A stretch of 64,000 nt of DNA from Wagnerdoeblera sp046292685 (GTDB taxonomy: Bacteria > Pseudomonadota > Alphaproteobacteria > Rhodobacterales > Rhodobacteraceae), in assembly GCF_046292685.1 (NCBI RefSeq), contig NZ_JBKBQM010000005.1:1-64000 (forward strand). The letters are read 5' to 3'. The position numbers and the translations under genes were made by a program. Below the pieces are notes generated by a model, which searched no databases, was not told where the DNA came from, and saw only the letters and a program-made list of their open reading frames with translations. Below are positions 25,806-35,527 of the stretch, piece after piece. Positions within the stretch are counted from its first letter, which is position 1; each line of letters starts with the position of its first letter.

Positions 25806-27644
25806 CTACTCCGGCAGGCGGCGCACCGCGCCCTTGTCGGCCGAGGTGGCGAAATACGCATAGGCCTTCAGCGCCGGGGTCACGTTGCGCTTGCGCGGCG
25901 CGGCCGGTTGCCAGCCCCTGGCATCCTGTTCGGCGCGGCGCGCGGCCAGTTCGGCCTCGGGCACCGCCAGGCGGATGCTGCGCGCGGGAATGTCGATCTC
26001 GATCCGGTCGCCGTCGCGCACCAGGCCGATGGCGCCGCCCGCCGCCGCCTCGGGGCTGACATGCCCGATCGACAGGCCCGAGGTGCCGCCCGAAAACCGC
26101 CCGTCGGTGACCAGCGCGCAGGCCTTGCCCAGCCCTTTCGATTTCAGGTAGCTGGTCGGATACAGCATTTCCTGCATCCCCGGCCCGCCTTTCGGCCCTT
26201 CATAGCGGATGACCACCACGTCGCCTTCCTTCACCCCGCCGTTCAGGATGCCATAGACCGCGGCATCCTGGCTTTCGAACACCTTGGCCGGGCCGGCAAA
26301 GACCAGGATCGATTCGTCCACGCCGGCCGTCTTCACGATGCAGCCGTCCGGCGCCAGGTTGCCCGACAGCACCGCCAGCCCGCCATCCTTGGAGAACGGG
26401 GTTTGCGCCGAACGGATCACGCCCTTGGTGCGGTCCAGGTCCAGCGAAGGCCATTTCGACGACTGGCTGAAGGCGGTTTGCGTCGGCACCCCGCCGGGGG
26501 CGGCCAGGAACAGCTCTTGCGCAGCGGGGTTGTTGGATTTGGCGATGTCCCACTGGTCGATGGCGGCGCCGATGGTCGGGGCATGCACCGTCGGGCAGTC
26601 GCGGTGGATCAGCCCGGCGCGGTCCAGCTCGCCCAGAATGGCCATGATGCCGCCGGCGCGGTGCACGTCCTCGATATGCACATCGGCCTTGTTCGGCGCC
26701 ACCTTGCACAGGCAGGGCACCCGGCGCGACATGCGGTCGATGTCGGCCATGGTGAAATCGACCCCGCCTTCCTGCGCCGCCGCCAGGATGTGCAGCACCG
26801 TGTTGGTGGACCCGCCCATGGCGATGTCCAGCGCGATGGCGTTTTCGAAGGCCTGTTTCGTGGCGATGTTGCGCGGCAGCACCGAGTCGTCGCCTTGCTC
26901 GTAATAGCGCTTGCACAGCTCCACCGCGCGGCGCCCGGCCTCCAGGAACAGGGTCTTGCGATAGGCGTGGGTGGCCAGCGTGGACCCGTTGCCCGGCAAC
27001 GAGAACCCCAGCGCCTCGGTCAGGCAGTTCATCGAGTTGGCGGTGAACATGCCGCTGCACGACCCGCAGGTGGGGCAGGCCGCCTGTTCGATCGCCGCCA
27101 GATCCGCATCGGAAACCTTGTCGTCGGCGGCCGCGACCATGGCATCCACCAGGTCGATGGCGATGGTGCGCCCGTCGCCCAGCGTGACCTTGCCCGCCTC
27201 CATCGGCCCGCCCGACACGAAGACCGCCGGAATGTTCAGCCGCATCGTTGCCATCAGCATGCCGGGGGTGATCTTGTCGCAGTTGGAAATGCACACCATC
27301 GCGTCGGCGCAATGGGCATTGACCATGTATTCCACGCTGTCGGCGATGAGCTCGCGCGAAGGCAGCGAATACAGCATCCCGTCATGGCCCATCGCAATGC
27401 CGTCGTCCACCGCGATGGTGTTGAACTCCTTGGCGATCCCGCCCGCCGCCTCGACCTCGCGCGCCACCATCTGGCCCAGATCCTTCAGGTGGACATGCCC
27501 CGGCACGAACTGGGTAAAGCTGTTGACGATGGCGATGATCGGCTTGCCGAAATCGCTGTCCTTTACCCCGGTCGCGCGCCACAGGCCGCGGGCGCCGGCC
27601 ATGTTGCGGCCGTGGGTGGTCGTGCGGGAACGATAGGCTGGCAT
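25806..27644 (-). CDS. ilvD: dihydroxy-acid dehydratase IlvD
   Basis: A 612-residue Fe-S dehydratase of the IlvD/Edd family, catalysing the penultimate step of valine/isoleucine synthesis. It has MPAYRSRTTTHGRNMAGARG at the start, ISNCDKITPGML, CPTCGSCSGMFTANSMNCL (cluster and substrate region) and GRFSGGTSGLSIGHVSPEAA. The length and the MPAYRSRTT start match classic IlvD rather than sugar-acid dehydratases. It is a single gene, divergent from dctP. Confidence 0.93.
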   Translation of the reverse strand: MPAYRSRTTTHGRNMAGARGLWRATGVKDSDFGKPIIAIVNSFTQFVPGHVHLKDLGQMVAREVEAAGGIAKEFNTIAVDDGIAMGHDGMLYSLPSRELIADSVEYMVNAHCADAMVCISNCDKITPGMLMATMRLNIPAVFVSGGPMEAGKVTLGDGRTIAIDLVDAMVAAADDKVSDADLAAIEQAACPTCGSCSGMFTANSMNCLTEALGFSLPGNGSTLATHAYRKTLFLEAGRRAVELCKRYYEQGDDSVLPRNIATKQAFENAIALDIAMGGSTNTVLHILAAAQEGGVDFTMADIDRMSRRVPCLCKVAPNKADVHIEDVHRAGGIMAILGELDRAGLIHRDCPTVHAPTIGAAIDQWDIAKSNNPAAQELFLAAPGGVPTQTAFSQSSKWPSLDLDRTKGVIRSAQTPFSKDGGLAVLSGNLAPDGCIVKTAGVDESILVFAGPAKVFESQDAAVYGILNGGVKEGDVVVIRYEGPKGGPGMQEMLYPTSYLKSKGLGKACALVTDGRFSGGTSGLSIGHVSPEAAAGGAIGLVRDGDRIEIDIPARSIRLAVPEAELAARRAEQDARGWQPAAPRKRNVTPALKAYAYFATSADKGAVRRLPE

Positions 27645-27734
27645 CGGGTGTCCTCCAGGGATCGGCTGGGCCACCAGATGCCCCCCAATGCGCAGGGAAT
27701 CAAGCCCGCGCGCGACCTGCGCGCTGTTTTCGCG

Positions 27735-27762
27735 TTGACCTGCGGGGCGGCGCGGCTAACCT
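27735..27762 (+). promoter_or_regulatory. candidate sigma-70 promoter for dctPQM
   Basis: TTGACC, a 16-bp spacer, then TAACCT, about 50 bp upstream of the dctP start in the ilvD/dctP divergent region. The -35 is close to consensus and the -10 is only fair. Confidence 0.35.
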
Positions 27763-27811
27763 GCGGGTCCGGGCCGCCGGCCCCAACGATCACGCCTTCG
27801 GGAGGATGACC

Positions 27812-28858
27812 ATGACCACGACCACCCTGACCCGCCGCGCCCTCGCGGGTGCCGCGGCGCTCGCGCTCTCGCTCGGCCTTGGCGCCACCGCCGCCAGCGC
27901 ACAGGACTTCGTGCTGAAGCTGCACCAGTTCCTGCCGGCGCAGGCCCCGGTTCCGGCCGGCGTCCTCGTGCCCTGGATGGAAAAGATCGAGAAGGACTCG
28001 AACGGCCGCATCAAGTTCGAACATTACCCCGCCATGCAGCTTGGCGGCCGCCCCGGCGAGCTGATCGACCAGGTGATCGACGGCGTGGCCGATGTGGTCT
28101 GGACCCTGCCGGGCTACACCCCCGGCCGCTTCCCGCGCACCGAGGTGATGGAACTGCCCTTCATGATGACCAACGCCGAGGCCGCCTCGCGCGCCTTCTG
28201 GGAGCTCGGCGCCAAACACATGATGGACACCGAACTGAAGGACGTGAAGGTCATCGGCCTCTGGACCCACGGCCCCGGCCTGATCCACTCCAAGACGCCG
28301 ATCGTCACCCCCGACGACCTCAAGGGCGTGAAACTGCGCGCCCCCACCCGCGTCACCAACATGATGGCCACCGCGCTGGGGGCCACCGCCGTCGGCATGC
28401 CGGTGCCCGCGGTGCCCGAATCGCTGTCCAAGGGCGTGATCGACGCCACCATCCTGCCGTGGGAAGTCACCGGAGCGCTGAAAACTTCGGAACTGGTCAG
28501 GAACCACACCGAGTTTCCGGGCGCGCCGCTTTACACCTCGTCCTTCCTGCTGGCGATGAACAAGGCCACCTACGACAAGCTGCCCGACGACCTGAAGGCG
28601 GTGATCGACGCCAACTCCGGCGCCGATTTCAGCGCCAATGCCGGCCGCGTCAGCCAGGCCGCCGATGACGGCGCGCGCGACATCGCGGTCAAGCTGGGCA
28701 ACAACATCATCCAGCTGACCCCCGAACAGATCGCGCTGTGGAAAGCCGGCGCCGCCGGAACCATCGACACCTGGATCGCCGAAAGCGCCAAGGCCGGGTT
28801 CGACGGCAAGGCCCTGGTGGACGAGGCCCGCGCCCTGATCGCGCAATACACCAAATGA
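27812..28858 (+). CDS. dctP: TRAP transporter substrate-binding protein DctP-type
   Basis: A 348-residue periplasmic binding protein with a signal peptide (TRRALAGAAALALSLGLGA, cleavage near ASAQD). Typical DctP features are QLGGRPGELIDQVIDGVADVVW, DDLKGVKLRAPTRVTNMMA (the ligand-carboxylate Arg region) and LSKGVIDATILPWEV. The GGGAGG box (27800-27805) is correctly spaced for the ATG at 27812 and too close for the in-frame ATG at 27806. It feeds the adjacent DctQM. An organic acid is the usual ligand; the sequence does not show which one. Confidence 0.9.
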   Translation: MTTTTLTRRALAGAAALALSLGLGATAASAQDFVLKLHQFLPAQAPVPAGVLVPWMEKIEKDSNGRIKFEHYPAMQLGGRPGELIDQVIDGVADVVWTLPGYTPGRFPRTEVMELPFMMTNAEAASRAFWELGAKHMMDTELKDVKVIGLWTHGPGLIHSKTPIVTPDDLKGVKLRAPTRVTNMMATALGATAVGMPVPAVPESLSKGVIDATILPWEVTGALKTSELVRNHTEFPGAPLYTSSFLLAMNKATYDKLPDDLKAVIDANSGADFSANAGRVSQAADDGARDIAVKLGNNIIQLTPEQIALWKAGAAGTIDTWIAESAKAGFDGKALVDEARALIAQYTK

Positions 28859-28911
28859 CAGGTCCGGGCGGGCCGCGCCCCGGCCCGCCCGCGCCGCCCC
28901 CGGAGCCGCGG

Positions 28912-29436
28912 ATGGATCGCCTCGCCCATACCCTTGCGCGCCTCGCCGCCCTCGCCGGCGGTCTGGTGCTGGCCGTGCTGGTGGTGATGACCTGCCTGTC
29001 GATCACCGGCCGCGCCTTCGCCTTTGCCGGGCTCGGCCCCGTGCCCGGCGATTTCGAACTGGTCGAGGCCGGCATCGCCTTTGCCGTCTTTGCCTTCCTG
29101 CCCTGGTGCATCCTCAACGCCGGCCATGCCACGGTGGATATCTTCACCAACGGGCTGTCGGTGCAGGTCAACCGCCTGCTGCTGGCATTCTGGGAACTGG
29201 TCATGGCCGCGGTCATGGCGCTGCTGGCCTGGCGGCTTTACGAAGGGCTGCTCGGCAAGCTGAAGAACGGCGAAACCACCTTTCTGCTGCAATTCCCGGT
29301 CTGGTGGGCCTATGCCGCCTGCCTTGTGCCGGCGGTGCTGGGGGTGCTGGTGGCGCTGTGGTCGGCCTGCGACCGCACCCGCGCCCTGGCCACCCGCCGC
29401 GATACCCGCGCCGTCAAGCCCGAGGTGTCGCATTGA
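28912..29436 (+). CDS. dctQ: TRAP transporter small permease DctQ-type
   Basis: A 174-residue protein with four hydrophobic helices, as in DctQ. It has the EAGIAFAVFAFLPWCILNAGHATVD block conserved in the family. It lies 53 bp after dctP, and its TGA overlaps the TTG start of dctM, so the two membrane subunits are translationally coupled. Confidence 0.87.
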   Translation: MDRLAHTLARLAALAGGLVLAVLVVMTCLSITGRAFAFAGLGPVPGDFELVEAGIAFAVFAFLPWCILNAGHATVDIFTNGLSVQVNRLLLAFWELVMAAVMALLAWRLYEGLLGKLKNGETTFLLQFPVWWAYAACLVPAVLGVLVALWSACDRTRALATRRDTRAVKPEVSH

Positions 29437-30743
29437 GCAACATCGAAATCGGGCTCTGGGCGTTTCCGGTTCTGCTGGGCATGATCTTCCTGCGCGCGCC
29501 CATCGGGCTTGCGATGCTGGTCTGCGGGTTGGGGGGCATGTGGCTCATCACCGGCAGCCCCAACATGGTGCTGTCCAAGCTCAAGACCGAAACCTACACC
29601 ACCTTTTCCAGCTACTCGCTTTCCATCGTGCCGATCTTCCTGCTCATGGGGCACCTGGCGGGCATCGGCGGGCTCAGCCGCGCGCTGTTCAAGGCGGCCG
29701 AGGCCTGGCTCGGCCACCTGCGCGGCGGCACGGCGATGGCCTCGGTCGGGGCCTGCGCCGGCTTTGGCGCCATCTGCGGCTCGTCGCTGGCCACCGCGGC
29801 GACGATGGCGCAGGTGGCGCTGCCGGAACTCAAGCGCGCTGGCTATGCCGGCGGGCTCTCCACCGCCACGCTGGCGGCCGGGGGCACGCTGGGCATCCTG
29901 ATCCCGCCGTCGGTGGTGCTGGTGGTCTATGCCACGCTGACCGAACAGAACATCGCCAAGCTGTTTCTGGCCGCCTTCGTGCCGGGGCTGCTGGCGGCAC
30001 TGGGCTACATGCTGGTCATCGCGCTTTACGTGCGGCTCTACCCCGCGCAGGCGGGCCGCGCGCCGCGCCTGGCCCTTGCCGAACGGCTGGCGGCCACCCT
30101 CGCCGTCTGGCCGGTGATCGTGATCTTCGTGGCGGTGGTCGGCGGCATCTACACCGGCATCTTCACCCCCACCGAAGGCGCCAGCGTCGGCGCGCTCGGC
30201 ACCGGGCTGGTGGCCTGGGCCTCGGGGCAGCTCGACTGGGCGCGGTTCCGCGCCGCCATTCTCGCCACCGCCTCGGGCACGGCGATGATCTTCTTCATCG
30301 TGCTGGGGGCGGCGTTCTTCAACGCCTTCCTGGCGCTCAGCCAGGTGCCGCAGGCGATTTCCGCCTGGGTCGTCGAGCAGGGCTTTGCGCCGATGACGGT
30401 GCTGTTCCTGGTGCTGCTGATCTACCTCGTGCTCGGCTGCGTGATGGACAGCCTGTCGATGATCCTGCTGACCGTCCCGATCTTCTTTCCGGTGATGACC
30501 GCGCTGGATTTCGGCATGTCCACCGAACACATGGCCATCTGGTTCGGCATCCTCGTGCTGATCGTGGTCGAGGTCGGGCTGATAACGCCGCCGGTCGGGC
30601 TCAACCTGTTCGTCATCAACGCGATGGATCGCGACACCCCGATCCGCGCCACCTGGGGCGCGGTGCTGTGGTTCGTCGGGTCCGACCTGCTGCGCGTGGT
30701 GGTGCTGGCGCTGTTTCCGGGCATCGTGCTGTTTTTGCTCTGA
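29433..30743 (+). CDS. dctM: TRAP transporter large permease DctM-type
   Basis: A 436-residue, 12-13-helix permease of the DctM family, using a TTG start in a TTGA overlap with dctQ. Signatures include MGHLAGIGGLSRALFKAAEAWLG, GAICGSSLATAATMAQVALPE, GGTLGILIPPS and TPPVGLNLFVINAM. It drives Na+- or H+-coupled uptake of the ligand bound by DctP. Confidence 0.9.
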   Translation: MSNIEIGLWAFPVLLGMIFLRAPIGLAMLVCGLGGMWLITGSPNMVLSKLKTETYTTFSSYSLSIVPIFLLMGHLAGIGGLSRALFKAAEAWLGHLRGGTAMASVGACAGFGAICGSSLATAATMAQVALPELKRAGYAGGLSTATLAAGGTLGILIPPSVVLVVYATLTEQNIAKLFLAAFVPGLLAALGYMLVIALYVRLYPAQAGRAPRLALAERLAATLAVWPVIVIFVAVVGGIYTGIFTPTEGASVGALGTGLVAWASGQLDWARFRAAILATASGTAMIFFIVLGAAFFNAFLALSQVPQAISAWVVEQGFAPMTVLFLVLLIYLVLGCVMDSLSMILLTVPIFFPVMTALDFGMSTEHMAIWFGILVLIVVEVGLITPPVGLNLFVINAMDRDTPIRATWGAVLWFVGSDLLRVVVLALFPGIVLFLL

Positions 30744-30862
30744 CCGGGCGCGGTGGGGCCGCGCGGCGCCGGGCAGGGCAGGGCGCCCCGGGGTGCCAGG
30801 GGGGGCCAAAGGTTAAGGCTTCGTGAAAACGCGCCGCCAAGCCCTTGATCTTGCTGGGGTCG

Positions 30863-30887
30863 GCCTGTGTCCCTCGGGGGGACAGGC
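30863..30887. terminator. stem-loop between convergent dctM and flavoprotein genes
   Basis: GCCTGT pairs with ACAGGC, extended inward by a CCC/GGG stem after one mismatch. It lies at the 3' end of the minus-strand monooxygenase gene (stop 30888-30890) and 120 bp after dctM. No T-run follows, so a terminator role is only plausible. Confidence 0.3.
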
Positions 30888-32147
30888 TCAGCCCTCCACC
30901 GGCCCCAGGATCGGCGGGGCCGCGTTCAGCGCCTCGATGCTGAAGCCCGCCAGCCGCTTGTAATGCTCGGCATGGGCGGCCAGTTCGGCCCGCGGGATCA
31001 CCGCCTCGATATCGTCGAACACGCCGCCGCAGCGGTCCTCCACCATCTGCATCACCGCGTCCGGCCCCTTGCCCCGGTTGGCCAGCCCCACCGCCGTGGT
31101 CCGGGGGCGCACCTGCGCCTCATAGGCCGCCAGCGCCGCCGGGGTGGGGCCAAGGCGGCGGACCTCTGCCCCGATCACCCTTGCATCCACGATCGCCTGG
31201 CTCGCCCCGTTCGAGCCGACCGGATAGGTCGGGTGCGCCGCGTCGCCCATCAGGGTCACGCGGCCTTCGGTCCAGCGGGGCAGGGGGTCGCGGTCCACCA
31301 TCGGGTATTCATAGACCTCCGCCGCCCCGGCGATCAGCGCGGGCACGTCCAGCCAGTCGAAGCGCCAGTCGGCAAAGGCGGGGGCAAAGTCGGCCAGGTC
31401 GGCGCGGCGGTTCCAGTCCTCGCGGTTCCAGCCCGCGCCCGGGTCGCGGCGCAGCTCGGCAATCCAGTTCATCGTGACCAGCCCGGTGGCCGGATCGGGG
31501 GCCGAGATCGGGTAGGCCACGATGCGCTGGCTGTCGTGCCCCGCCAGCGCCATCGCCGCCCCGCCGAAGAATTCGGGCGCCGGCGTGGTGCCGCGCCACA
31601 GGATCGCGCCTTTCCAGATCGGCGGCCCTTCCTCGGGGAACATCTGCGCCCGCAAGGCGGAATGGATGCCGTCGGCCGCCACGATCAGGGCGCCTTCCTC
31701 CACCCGCGGGCCGTCCTCGGTGGTCAGGTGCAGCCGGGCGGCATCGGCCCCGGTCTCGAACCGCGCCGCCCGCGCGCCGGTCACCAGGCACCCTGTGCCC
31801 GCCCGCGCCACCAGCGTTTCGGCCAGCAGCATCTGCAGCCGCCCGCGGTGGATCGAATACTGCGGCCAGCGATAGCCCGCCGCCAGCCCGCGCGGTTCTT
31901 CCCAGATCGGCCGGCCGGTCCTGGAATAGAACCCGTATTGCCGGGTGCGCACCCCGATCCGGTCCAGATCGGGCCCAAGCCCCAGGTCCAGCAGCTCGCG
32001 CACCGCGTTGGGTTGCAGGTTGATCCCCACGCCCAGCGGCCGCAAGGCGCGCACCGCCTCGAACACCCGGAAGGGCACGCCGACCTGGTGCAGCGTCAGC
32101 CCCAGCGTCAGCCCGGCGATTCCGGCCCCGGCGATCAGAACGGTCAT
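30888..32147 (-). CDS. FAD-dependent aromatic-type monooxygenase
   Basis: A 419-residue class A flavin monooxygenase. It has the N-terminal FAD fingerprint VLIAGAGIAGLTLGL, the middle VAADGIHSALR (DG motif), and the second FAD motif GRVTLMGDAAHPTYPVGSNGASQAI (GD motif). It resembles salicylate/3-hydroxybenzoate hydroxylases and the looser group annotated 'flavin-dependent oxidoreductase'. The substrate is not readable. It stands alone, convergent with the TRAP genes, and may act on an aromatic or heterocyclic acid. The ATG at 32147 gives the standard start just before the fingerprint. Confidence 0.83.
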   Translation of the reverse strand: MTVLIAGAGIAGLTLGLTLHQVGVPFRVFEAVRALRPLGVGINLQPNAVRELLDLGLGPDLDRIGVRTRQYGFYSRTGRPIWEEPRGLAAGYRWPQYSIHRGRLQMLLAETLVARAGTGCLVTGARAARFETGADAARLHLTTEDGPRVEEGALIVAADGIHSALRAQMFPEEGPPIWKGAILWRGTTPAPEFFGGAAMALAGHDSQRIVAYPISAPDPATGLVTMNWIAELRRDPGAGWNREDWNRRADLADFAPAFADWRFDWLDVPALIAGAAEVYEYPMVDRDPLPRWTEGRVTLMGDAAHPTYPVGSNGASQAIVDARVIGAEVRRLGPTPAALAAYEAQVRPRTTAVGLANRGKGPDAVMQMVEDRCGGVFDDIEAVIPRAELAAHAEHYKRLAGFSIEALNAAPPILGPVEG

Positions 32148-32226
32148 GGCAAGCCCTCCTCCTCGGTCCCGGCGGCAGGTTAGGCGATGGCGCCCGGTCT
32201 GGCCAGCGCCGCCCTTGCCCCCGCGT

Positions 32227-32981
32227 TCATCCGCGCAGCAAGGCCGCGCGCCGCGCCGGCCACCAGCCGTGCTGCGGCGGCCAGGGCGCGTAATCCTCGC
32301 CCTCCAGCGTGCGGCGGGCATGCAGCGGCCAGTTCGGGTTTTCCAGCGCGTCGCGGCCGATGCGATGAGGTCGGCCGCGCCGGATTGCAGGATGGCCTCG
32401 GCCTGTTCGGCGCCGGGGATCAGGCCGACGGCCATGGTCGGGATGCCCGCCCCTTCGCGCACCGCCTGCGCGTAAGGCACCTGGAACCCCGGCCCGCGCG
32501 GCGCAAGGCCGCTGGTCGCGGCGCCGAGGATCCCGCCCGAGGAACAGTCGATCACATCCACCCCCACAGCCTTCGGCGCGCGGGCCAGGGCGACGGTATC
32601 GGCCAGCTCCAGCCCGCCGGCGACATGATCCACGGCCGAGACGCGCACGAACAGCGGGCGATCCTCGGGCCAGACGGCGCGGACGGCCGCGGCAACCTCC
32701 AGCACGAAACGCATCCGCCTCGCGGCATCGACGAAACCGGCCGCGATGGCGGCAAGGTCGGCGGGCGTCATTTCCAGCGGCACGGGCAGGCCCGGCCCCA
32801 TCGCCAGCGCCGAGGGCGCCAGCACCGGCCAGGGCGCCTCGGCCCGCGCGGCCACATCGGCAGCGGACAGCGGCTTGCCGCCGTGGAAAGGGCGCTGCAT
32901 CGACCCATTGCGCCCGGCATGCGCCAGCTGGATGCCGATGGCCGCCCCTTGCGAATGGACGAAATCGACGACCCGGGCCAG
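32227..32981 (-). pseudogene. broken NADH:flavin oxidoreductase (Old Yellow Enzyme, YqjM type)
   Basis: OYE sequence is recognisable in pieces: QGAAIGIQLAHAGRNGSM, KPLSAADVAARAEAPW, PLFVRVSAVDHVAGGLELAD and VGVDVIDCSSGG. The N-terminus is missing. The block between FVDAARRM and RFVLEVAAAVRAVWP, which should hold the catalytic HxxH pair and the FLSP loop, is deleted. A frameshift near 'SGAADLIA' moves the end (GRDALENPNWPLHARRTLEG) to another frame. Three lesions make it non-functional. Confidence 0.78.
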
Positions 32982-33054
32982 GGGGGGCCACCTGCGCCAG
33001 CGCGCTTGCGGCGCGGGTGCACAGGTCCAGACTTTGCCCAAAGGAAACCGGCAT

Positions 33055-33775
33055 GAGCTGGAACCCCACGCTTGCCCCCCGGTTGCCCCGACGAGATCGG
33101 CACCGACGCCATCGAAACGCTCATCATCCCGCGCGCCCGCACCCGCATGCCGGGCTGGACACGGTGACCTACCTGTATTCCGGGCATTTCCGGCACCGCG
33201 ACAGTCTGGGCCCCGACCAGATCATCCGCCCCGGCGCGGTGACCTGGATGGTGGCGGGGCGCGGGGTCACGCATTCGGAGCGCTCGACGGCAGAGTCGCA
33301 CCAGGCGCCGCAATCGCTGCTCGGGACCCGGACCCGGATCGCCTTGCCCGAAAGCGCCGAGGACATGGCCCCCGCGTTCGAGCACCACGGCAAGGACAGC
33401 CTGCCGGGGCTGGCGGCCGACGGCGCCAGCGCCCGGTTGATTCTGGGCCGGGCCTGTGGCGCAGCGGCGCCGGCGACGCTGTGTTCCGACGCCTTCTATC
33501 TGGCTGTCGTTCTGGTGCCAGGCGTGCGCTTTCCCTTGCCGGACGATCACGAGAGCCGGGGGATTTACGTGGTGCAAGGCGCGGCCACCACCGCCGGCCA
33601 CAGCTGCAAGACCGGGCGGATGATGGTGTCTCGTCCTGGCGATGCGATTACCGTCGGGGCCGGGCCGCAAGGCGCACGGTTGATGGCGCTGGGGCGAAGG
33701 GCCGTTCGACCTGCCGGCCGGAGACCGCGAGGCGATCATTCCGCGGCCAGGCAGCGCGCTTGGCTCTTGTGTTGC
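33055..33775 (+). pseudogene. broken pirin-family gene
   Basis: Pirin sequence begins MSWNPTLAP and, in another frame, DEIGTDAIETLIIPRAR. It then jumps to HPHAGLDTVTYLYSGHFRHRDSLG and PGAVTWMVAGRGVTHSER, the cupin iron-site region. The stretch that should carry the GPF-FFD-MGP block is absent. Near the end the frame shifts again (MALG, then in the new frame GPFDLPAGDREAIIPRPGSA). The original was a ~290-residue bicupin; this copy cannot make it. It lies back to back with the OYE pseudogene. Confidence 0.7.
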
Positions 33776-33826
33776 GCGGGCGGCGGCGCCACACCGGCAG
33801 CCGGAGCCCCGCGACCGAGACCGCCG

Positions 33827-35455
33827 ATGCCGTTTGCCGCCTTGCGCGCCCACCGCCTGTTCCTGCTGCTGCTGGCGGCGCGCTTTGCCGTGCCGCTGGC
33901 GCTGTGGGGCAGCATCGCCGCCGGGGTGCACGACAACCTGGATTCCGAGGTGGTGTATTCCGCCGTGATCGGCCGGTTCTGGGCCGCGGGCGCCGACCCG
34001 GCGGCGTTTTCGGTGTTTCTGGGCGGTGTGCTGGGCTGGGCCGATTTTGCCCGCACCTTGCAGCCGCTGGGGCTGCTGTATGCGGCCTTTCCGCCAGTCT
34101 GGGCCTATGCGCTGACCGAGGCGGGGTTGCTGGTGCTGGCCTATGCCGGCTTTCGGGTGCTGCTGGCCACGCTGGGGCTGCACGGCGGGGCGGCGCTGGC
34201 CTGCCTTGCGGCCTTCGGGCTGTCGTATTCCAGCTATGGGGCGGGGCTGGCCGGGGCGCCCTTGATGCTGGCGCTGGTGTTCCGGGCCGGGCGGGTGCGG
34301 CCGTGGGAATGGGGCGCGGCGGCGCTGCTGGGGCTGAACAGCGCCTTTGCGCTGCATGCGCTGTTCCTGCCGGTGGCGGCACTGGCACTGGCGGCGATGC
34401 TGGGGCGCTGGCCGGGGGCAGGGCGGATCGGGCTGCTTGCGGCCTATCTGGGGGCTGCGCTGGCGGCTTCGGCGGGGTTGGTGCTGTCGGTGCTGTCGGG
34501 GGTGCCGTCGCACCGGGCGGACTGGGTGCCGGTGCTGCCAACGGCGCCGCTGGCCGAATGGGTGGCCGGGACGCTGGCCAACCTGGCCACGCTGGGCAGC
34601 GCCTACCACGCCATTGTCACGCCGGCGCTGCATGTGCCGGTGATCCTGGTGGCGGCGCTGTGGGCCGGGCGGCGGCGGGCGGCGCTGGTGGTGGCGGGGT
34701 TCGTGGCGCTGGCGGTGGCGGTGCGGCTGGCCGAGCCGCTGGCGGCCTTGCACCTGGGGCCGCTGGGGTCGATCCAGTGGCACCGCTTCTTGCTGTTCGC
34801 GCCGCTGCTGGTGCTGGTGCTGGCGGCGATGGTGCCGGGGCGGGCGGTGCGGTGGGCGGTGGCAGTCTCGCTGGGGCTGGCGGTGCTGGCGGGCATGGGC
34901 TTTGGCCCGGCGGCGCTGAAAGCGGCGGTGCCGGCCGGGCAGGTCGCCGCCATCCGCGCCACGCTGAAGGCGGAGGGCCGCGGTGCGGCCTTGCGGCAGG
35001 CGGGGGCGGCGCTGGCTGCGCTTGGCCCGGCGGATCTGGCCCGCGGGGTGGAAACCTGGGGCCGGCACACCCGGCCGGCCGCCTATGCCTGCCTGGCCGC
35101 CGCCTTGCCGCCGGGGGCAGGGCGGGTGCTGTCCTATGGCCCCGATCCGATGCTGGCGCCGCTGCACGGCATCGCGGCCATCGACGGGTATCACAACTAT
35201 TACCCTCTGGCCTACAAGCGCGCCTTCCGCCCGGTGATCGCCGACCGGCTGGCGGCCGACCCCGCGCTTGCGGCCTATTTCGACCTTTGGGGCAGCCGCA
35301 TCGGCACGCTGGCCGACCGCGGCCCGGATGTGCCGCCCGACTGGGCCGCGGCCACGCGGCTGGGCGCCACCCATGTGATCGCCGACCGCGAGGTGCCGGG
35401 CCTGCCGCGGGTGGCCACCTGCGACGGGTTGCAGCTGTACCGCATCGCGCCCTGA
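33827..35455 (+). CDS. large polytopic membrane protein, GT-C/DUF6044-like, first gene of the glycan cluster
   Basis: A 542-residue integral membrane protein with about ten hydrophobic helices. It starts MPFAALRAHRLFLLLLAARF and has an early lumenal-type acidic loop (AAGVHDNLDSEVVYS), as in GT-C polyprenyl-sugar transferases. A soluble C-terminal part (~400-542) contains GYHNYYPLAYKRAFRPVI. It resembles DUF6044-type proteins of surface polysaccharide loci. In this cluster, with GtrA- and GtrB-like genes, it is the best candidate for the transferase that places the sugar on its acceptor at the periplasmic face. The family call is moderate and the role is inferred. Confidence 0.6.
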   Translation: MPFAALRAHRLFLLLLAARFAVPLALWGSIAAGVHDNLDSEVVYSAVIGRFWAAGADPAAFSVFLGGVLGWADFARTLQPLGLLYAAFPPVWAYALTEAGLLVLAYAGFRVLLATLGLHGGAALACLAAFGLSYSSYGAGLAGAPLMLALVFRAGRVRPWEWGAAALLGLNSAFALHALFLPVAALALAAMLGRWPGAGRIGLLAAYLGAALAASAGLVLSVLSGVPSHRADWVPVLPTAPLAEWVAGTLANLATLGSAYHAIVTPALHVPVILVAALWAGRRRAALVVAGFVALAVAVRLAEPLAALHLGPLGSIQWHRFLLFAPLLVLVLAAMVPGRAVRWAVAVSLGLAVLAGMGFGPAALKAAVPAGQVAAIRATLKAEGRGAALRQAGAALAALGPADLARGVETWGRHTRPAAYACLAAALPPGAGRVLSYGPDPMLAPLHGIAAIDGYHNYYPLAYKRAFRPVIADRLAADPALAAYFDLWGSRIGTLADRGPDVPPDWAAATRLGATHVIADREVPGLPRVATCDGLQLYRIAP

Positions 35456-35527
35456 CGCCGCAGGCGGGATCGCGGCTTGACGCAGCGCGCGACGCGCCCC
35501 AGAACGGCCCGAAAGCAGGGGGAAAGC

